This document shows, piece by piece, positions 61,801 through 64,000 of a stretch of DNA of 64,000 bases (its first letter is position 1; the number at the start of each line of letters is the position of its first letter). The position numbers and the translations under genes are program-made. The notes beneath the pieces were generated by a model. It saw nothing but the letters and a program-made list of their open reading frames with translations, had not been told where the DNA came from and did not search any database. Origin of the DNA: Rhizobium sp. CFBP 8762 (lineage in GTDB: Bacteria; Pseudomonadota; Alphaproteobacteria; Rhizobiales; Rhizobiaceae). The stretch spans positions 186,001 to 250,000 of the forward strand of contig NZ_JACYUD010000005.1 of NCBI RefSeq assembly GCF_014841565.1, in the 5' to 3' direction.

Positions 61801-61825
61801 CAAGGCCCTGCAACGCAGGGCTTTG
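61801..61825 (-). terminator. Stem-loop next to attL, possible integrase terminator
   Basis: AAGGCCCTGC (61802-61811) and GCAGGGCTTT (61815-61824) pair over ten positions with one wobble around AAC. It lies 28 bases after the integrase stop and eight after the tRNA fragment. There is no long T-run, so it may instead be an att-site structure. Confidence 0.5.
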
Positions 61826-61853
61826 CTGTATCCATGTCGCGCTCATGTTGCAG

Positions 61854-63089
61854 TCAAGAGAGAAAGGCCCGCTCTGCGGCTGCCATTTCGTCGGTGTCGT
61901 CGCCTTTCGGGAACAGGTGAGAATACCGGTCCATCGTAAGCGCGATTGTCGAATGACCCATGCGTTCCTGAACGACTTTCGGCGGCAAGCCTAAACCGCC
62001 GTCTTCTTTCCGGTTCACGCACCATGATGCGAACCAGTGGCGCAGCGCATGAAGGCCGGTGTATTTTGGCGCAAGGATCGGTTGACCCTTTTCATCCACT
62101 TCTCCGGTATCCACGGTCACGCCCGCAGCGATCCATGCTGGATGCAATCCGCGCCGAAGGATGTTATTCAACTGCTCGACGTTGCCGACGCCATTCGGGA
62201 AACATAGCTCCAACGCCATGACCTTTTCGCCTTTGGCGTCCAGTTTTCCAGTGTCGCGCTTTGGGCAGGCAAGTTTCCATTCGCGCAGTGCGTTAATGAC
62301 CATGGGCGGTGCCGGTATCGTCCGTTCACCCGATAAGGATTTCGGTCTGCCGATATCGTTAAACTTGTCAGCGCGTTGATGGACGCGAATTTCACGCTTG
62401 TCCATATCCACATCCTGCCAGCGCAACCCGCGCAGTTCGGACGCTCGCAGCCCGCAAAATGTTGCTGTCATGATCAAGGCCCGCCAGCGACCTGTCAGCG
62501 ACCCGAGGAGAGCTTTGACCTCGTCTCTGGTGGGAATGTCTACGCCAACCTTTAGACGCCCCTTCTGGCGTTTCTCTTGACGGCTTTCCCCGGATCCTCG
62601 CCGCCCTTTCATGTCACGCACGACATTGCGGGCAACAAGCCCGCGTTCTTGCGCATCAGCAATCAATGTCCCCAGGCTGACAAGCACCTTTTTGACCATA
62701 GCGGGGGATCGATCGGCAGCCCGCAGTTCATCCTCGAAGGATCGTATCTTTGCGATGGATAGCGATGACAGTTTTGCCGATCCAATTAATGGGACGATGT
62801 GCAGCCGCAAATGCCGCTCATAGTCTGCAATGGTCGCACGCTCCAAGCCCGTTGACCTCGCGCTGGCCATCCACAGCTTGCCCGCAGCTTCAACCGTAGC
62901 GCTGGCGCTGTCGGCAACGTGAACGCCTTCCCTGACCTCGACGGATGCCGTAGCAGCAAATGTGGACGCATCCTTCTTACGCTCAAACGTTTTCAGGCGG
63001 CGCTTGCCAGCCATATCGACGTAATCGACAACCCAAGCTTCCTTTTCGATGCCTTTGGGCGTGGTCCATTTGCGCTTACGGACGGACAT
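61854..63089 (-). CDS. int: Phage-type tyrosine integrase
   Basis: 411 residues. Tyrosine site-specific recombinase that integrates DNA at the tRNA-Arg gene. An N-terminal arm-binding domain (residues 1-60) and a SAM-like core-binding domain (about 65-155) precede the catalytic domain. Catalytic residues are visible: Arg215 (GLRASELRGL), Lys250, His347 and Arg350 (LHALRHWFAS), His379 (MGHSTIALTM) and Tyr389. The gene begins three bases after the stop of the RHH gene without its own good ribosome site, so its translation probably depends on that gene. It faces the attachment site. Confidence 0.95.
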   Translation of the reverse strand: MSVRKRKWTTPKGIEKEAWVVDYVDMAGKRRLKTFERKKDASTFAATASVEVREGVHVADSASATVEAAGKLWMASARSTGLERATIADYERHLRLHIVPLIGSAKLSSLSIAKIRSFEDELRAADRSPAMVKKVLVSLGTLIADAQERGLVARNVVRDMKGRRGSGESRQEKRQKGRLKVGVDIPTRDEVKALLGSLTGRWRALIMTATFCGLRASELRGLRWQDVDMDKREIRVHQRADKFNDIGRPKSLSGERTIPAPPMVINALREWKLACPKRDTGKLDAKGEKVMALELCFPNGVGNVEQLNNILRRGLHPAWIAAGVTVDTGEVDEKGQPILAPKYTGLHALRHWFASWCVNRKEDGGLGLPPKVVQERMGHSTIALTMDRYSHLFPKGDDTDEMAAAERAFLS

Positions 63090-63092
63090 TTG

Positions 63093-63902
63093 TTACTCGG
63101 TAAAGCTAAATGGATCAGAACCTTTTGGTTGCGGCGGTTCTTCGCCCCGCAAACGATATTGAGCTTCTTCTGGAAGTTGCTCAAACCTAACTCGATCCCT
63201 GAGCTTGTCCTGAGGCATGTTACGAATAATTTTTGCGGCAGCTTCCAAGTCTCCTGACCGTATACTTTCTGCTATGCCTTCAAGGCTACGCGAAGGTAAA
63301 ACGCGAGCTAAAAAGTGAGCGTCTTCATAAGAGTCAGCGTCTTGTGGGCGCGGTACAGCAAATTTTTCGGTTTTACCTGTTCGGGTTTGCATTTTTTGTT
63401 CTTCTTCATCCAGTTCATACTGATCCTCTTGCTCTTTGAACTGAATTTCCGACAAGCGGTTCTGGTAACTAAACCAGAGTGACGCAACTTCGTCGCGTAT
63501 TTCGCTATCCACTCCAGTGACGCGGCCACTTACGATACCTTGGACAGTGTCCTGCATGTCGATAACGAATTGATTAATTCGTCCGTCTGATTTGCCGGAA
63601 GCCAAGGCAGCAAGTAGGTTAGCCATGTGCTCCATGCGATCATCAATATCCCACTGCTTGGGATATTCACGCTCCAAAAGGCGTAAAATTTCTTCTCCAG
63701 CCGTTCTACCTTGGCGCTGAGCGTAGACCGATATGCGATCCATTAGGTCTTCAGGCAGTTCAGGTAGGCCACGAAACGATTGTTCAAGACGCTGCACGAT
63801 TTCGGCGTTTACGGAACGGTTATTTTGCCTCGCTGACTCGGTAACCGTGAGCTTCATCTCTTCAGTGAGTCTCAGTTTAAGCTGAGGGTCCTCTCTCGCC
63901 AT
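63093..63902 (-). CDS. Arc-type ribbon-helix-helix DNA-binding protein, tandem RHH candidate
   Basis: 269 residues, with AAGGAG six bases before the ATG. The first 44 residues (QLKLRLTEEMKLTVTESARQ to VQRLEQSF) form an Arc/Mnt-type RHH domain: a polar beta strand followed by two helices with RSVNAEIVQRLE. A second, similar segment follows at about 50-80 (LPEDLMDRISVYAQRQGRTAGEEILRLLEREYP), so one chain may carry two RHH units. The remaining 190 residues are highly charged and unlike anything I recognise. The gene directly precedes int and has three palindromes in its promoter, so a regulator of integration is inferred. Confidence 0.75.
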   Translation of the reverse strand: MAREDPQLKLRLTEEMKLTVTESARQNNRSVNAEIVQRLEQSFRGLPELPEDLMDRISVYAQRQGRTAGEEILRLLEREYPKQWDIDDRMEHMANLLAALASGKSDGRINQFVIDMQDTVQGIVSGRVTGVDSEIRDEVASLWFSYQNRLSEIQFKEQEDQYELDEEEQKMQTRTGKTEKFAVPRPQDADSYEDAHFLARVLPSRSLEGIAESIRSGDLEAAAKIIRNMPQDKLRDRVRFEQLPEEAQYRLRGEEPPQPKGSDPFSFTE

Positions 63903-63928
63903 AACGATCTCCTTAACAATTTCTCAAG

Positions 63929-63957
63929 GTTATGCACCACTGTGGTCTTGACTTCAA
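63929..63957 (-). promoter_or_regulatory. Predicted promoter of the RHH-int unit
   Basis: On the minus strand TTGAAG (63957-63952) is separated by exactly 17 bases from CATAAC (63934-63929). The first palindrome (63936-63946) lies within the spacer. The boxes are approximate, so this is a candidate promoter only. Confidence 0.5.
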
Positions 63958-63990
63958 GTAACCACGGTGGTTAGGTGATCACCGTGGTTA
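63936..63990. promoter_or_regulatory. Array of three related palindromic operators
   Basis: ACCAC-T-GTGGT (63936-63946), TAACCAC-G-GTGGTTA (63959-63973, perfect over 15) and ATCACCGTGGTTA (63978-63990, imperfect) share the core ACCAC-N-GTGGT. Centres are 25 and 17 bases apart. A further CTTGA-CT-TCAAG (63947-63958) sits between the first two. They lie 34-88 bases before the RHH start. The spacing and symmetry fit dimer-binding sites for an Arc-type repressor acting on its own promoter. Confidence 0.72.
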
Positions 63991-64000
63991 ACATCTGGTT

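Larger units (their letters stand above)
61749..64000. mobile_element. Left end of an integrated element (integrase side), continuing beyond the window
   Basis: The region starts at the tRNA-Arg fragment and contains a tyrosine integrase and a DNA-binding gene, both pointing toward the attachment site. No other genes fit. Cargo, size and right end are not visible, so island, prophage or integrative plasmid cannot be told apart. Confidence 0.82.

Overview
The window is almost entirely core chromosome of an alphaproteobacterium of the order Hyphomicrobiales (Rhizobiales), probably near Brucellaceae/Phyllobacteriaceae. This rests on the gene content and order: sdhCDAB next to mdh-sucCD-sucAB-lpd, an F1-only atpHAGDC operon without the F0 genes, 5-aminolevulinate synthase (hemA) for C4-type haem synthesis, a Mic60/mitofilin-like gene between hemD and hemY, an Omp19-like lipoprotein, and PMI/GMP-type manC. 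No species is claimed. Genes are densely packed, mostly ATG-started with recognisable Shine-Dalgarno sequences, and several junctions overlap by 1-8 bases.

Layout. 1-7,050: end of a LysE-type exporter, argG, an M3 oligopeptidase, typA, a GNAT acetyltransferase and ppa. 7,065-13,623 (minus strand): hemC-hemD-mic60-hemY-terB-glutamine amidotransferase-yggT-yggU, reading right to left, linking haem synthesis to envelope architecture. 13,696-17,207 (plus): tsaD, gpsA, a YciI protein, an EVE protein and an ETF-beta-lysine-methyltransferase-like gene. 17,401-33,332 (plus): a TCA block of sdhC, sdhD, sdhA, a VapD-family gene, sdhB, an Omp19-like lipoprotein, zapE, mdh, sucC, sucD, sucA, sucB, a MAPEG protein, a LysE exporter and lpd. 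33,415-39,610: a DUF2867 protein, gumN/traB-like, xerC, an acyltransferase, priA and a small membrane protein. 39,853-44,851: the F1 ATP synthase operon. 44,962-48,035: manC, an SDR oxidoreductase and fdhD. 48,067-51,616 (minus): arginase, a PAS-PAS soluble chemoreceptor and its cheW. 51,844-58,471 (minus): tamA, tamB and a glycine-zipper lipoprotein. 58,791-61,736: hemA, dxr and a host-attachment-family protein.

From 61,749 the window enters an integrated element. A 45-base 3' fragment of tRNA-Arg(CCU) marks the left attachment site. It is followed by a hairpin, a tyrosine integrase and, immediately upstream of the integrase in the same transcription unit, a protein with two ribbon-helix-helix-like segments. 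Its promoter carries three related palindromes, one lying between the apparent -35 and -10 boxes, so an autoregulated integrase module is the likely reading. The rest of the element is beyond the window.

The signals that a standard annotation explains least are: a VapD-family (Cas2-fold) gene inserted between sdhA and sdhB, with sdhB's ribosome-binding site inside its 3' end; the tandem-RHH/integrase pair with its operator array; a 44-base perfect palindrome containing the hemY stop codon, which belongs to a dispersed repeat present twice here; and palindrome-rich leaders before sdhC and mdh. No CRISPR array, rRNA or intact tRNA gene was found.
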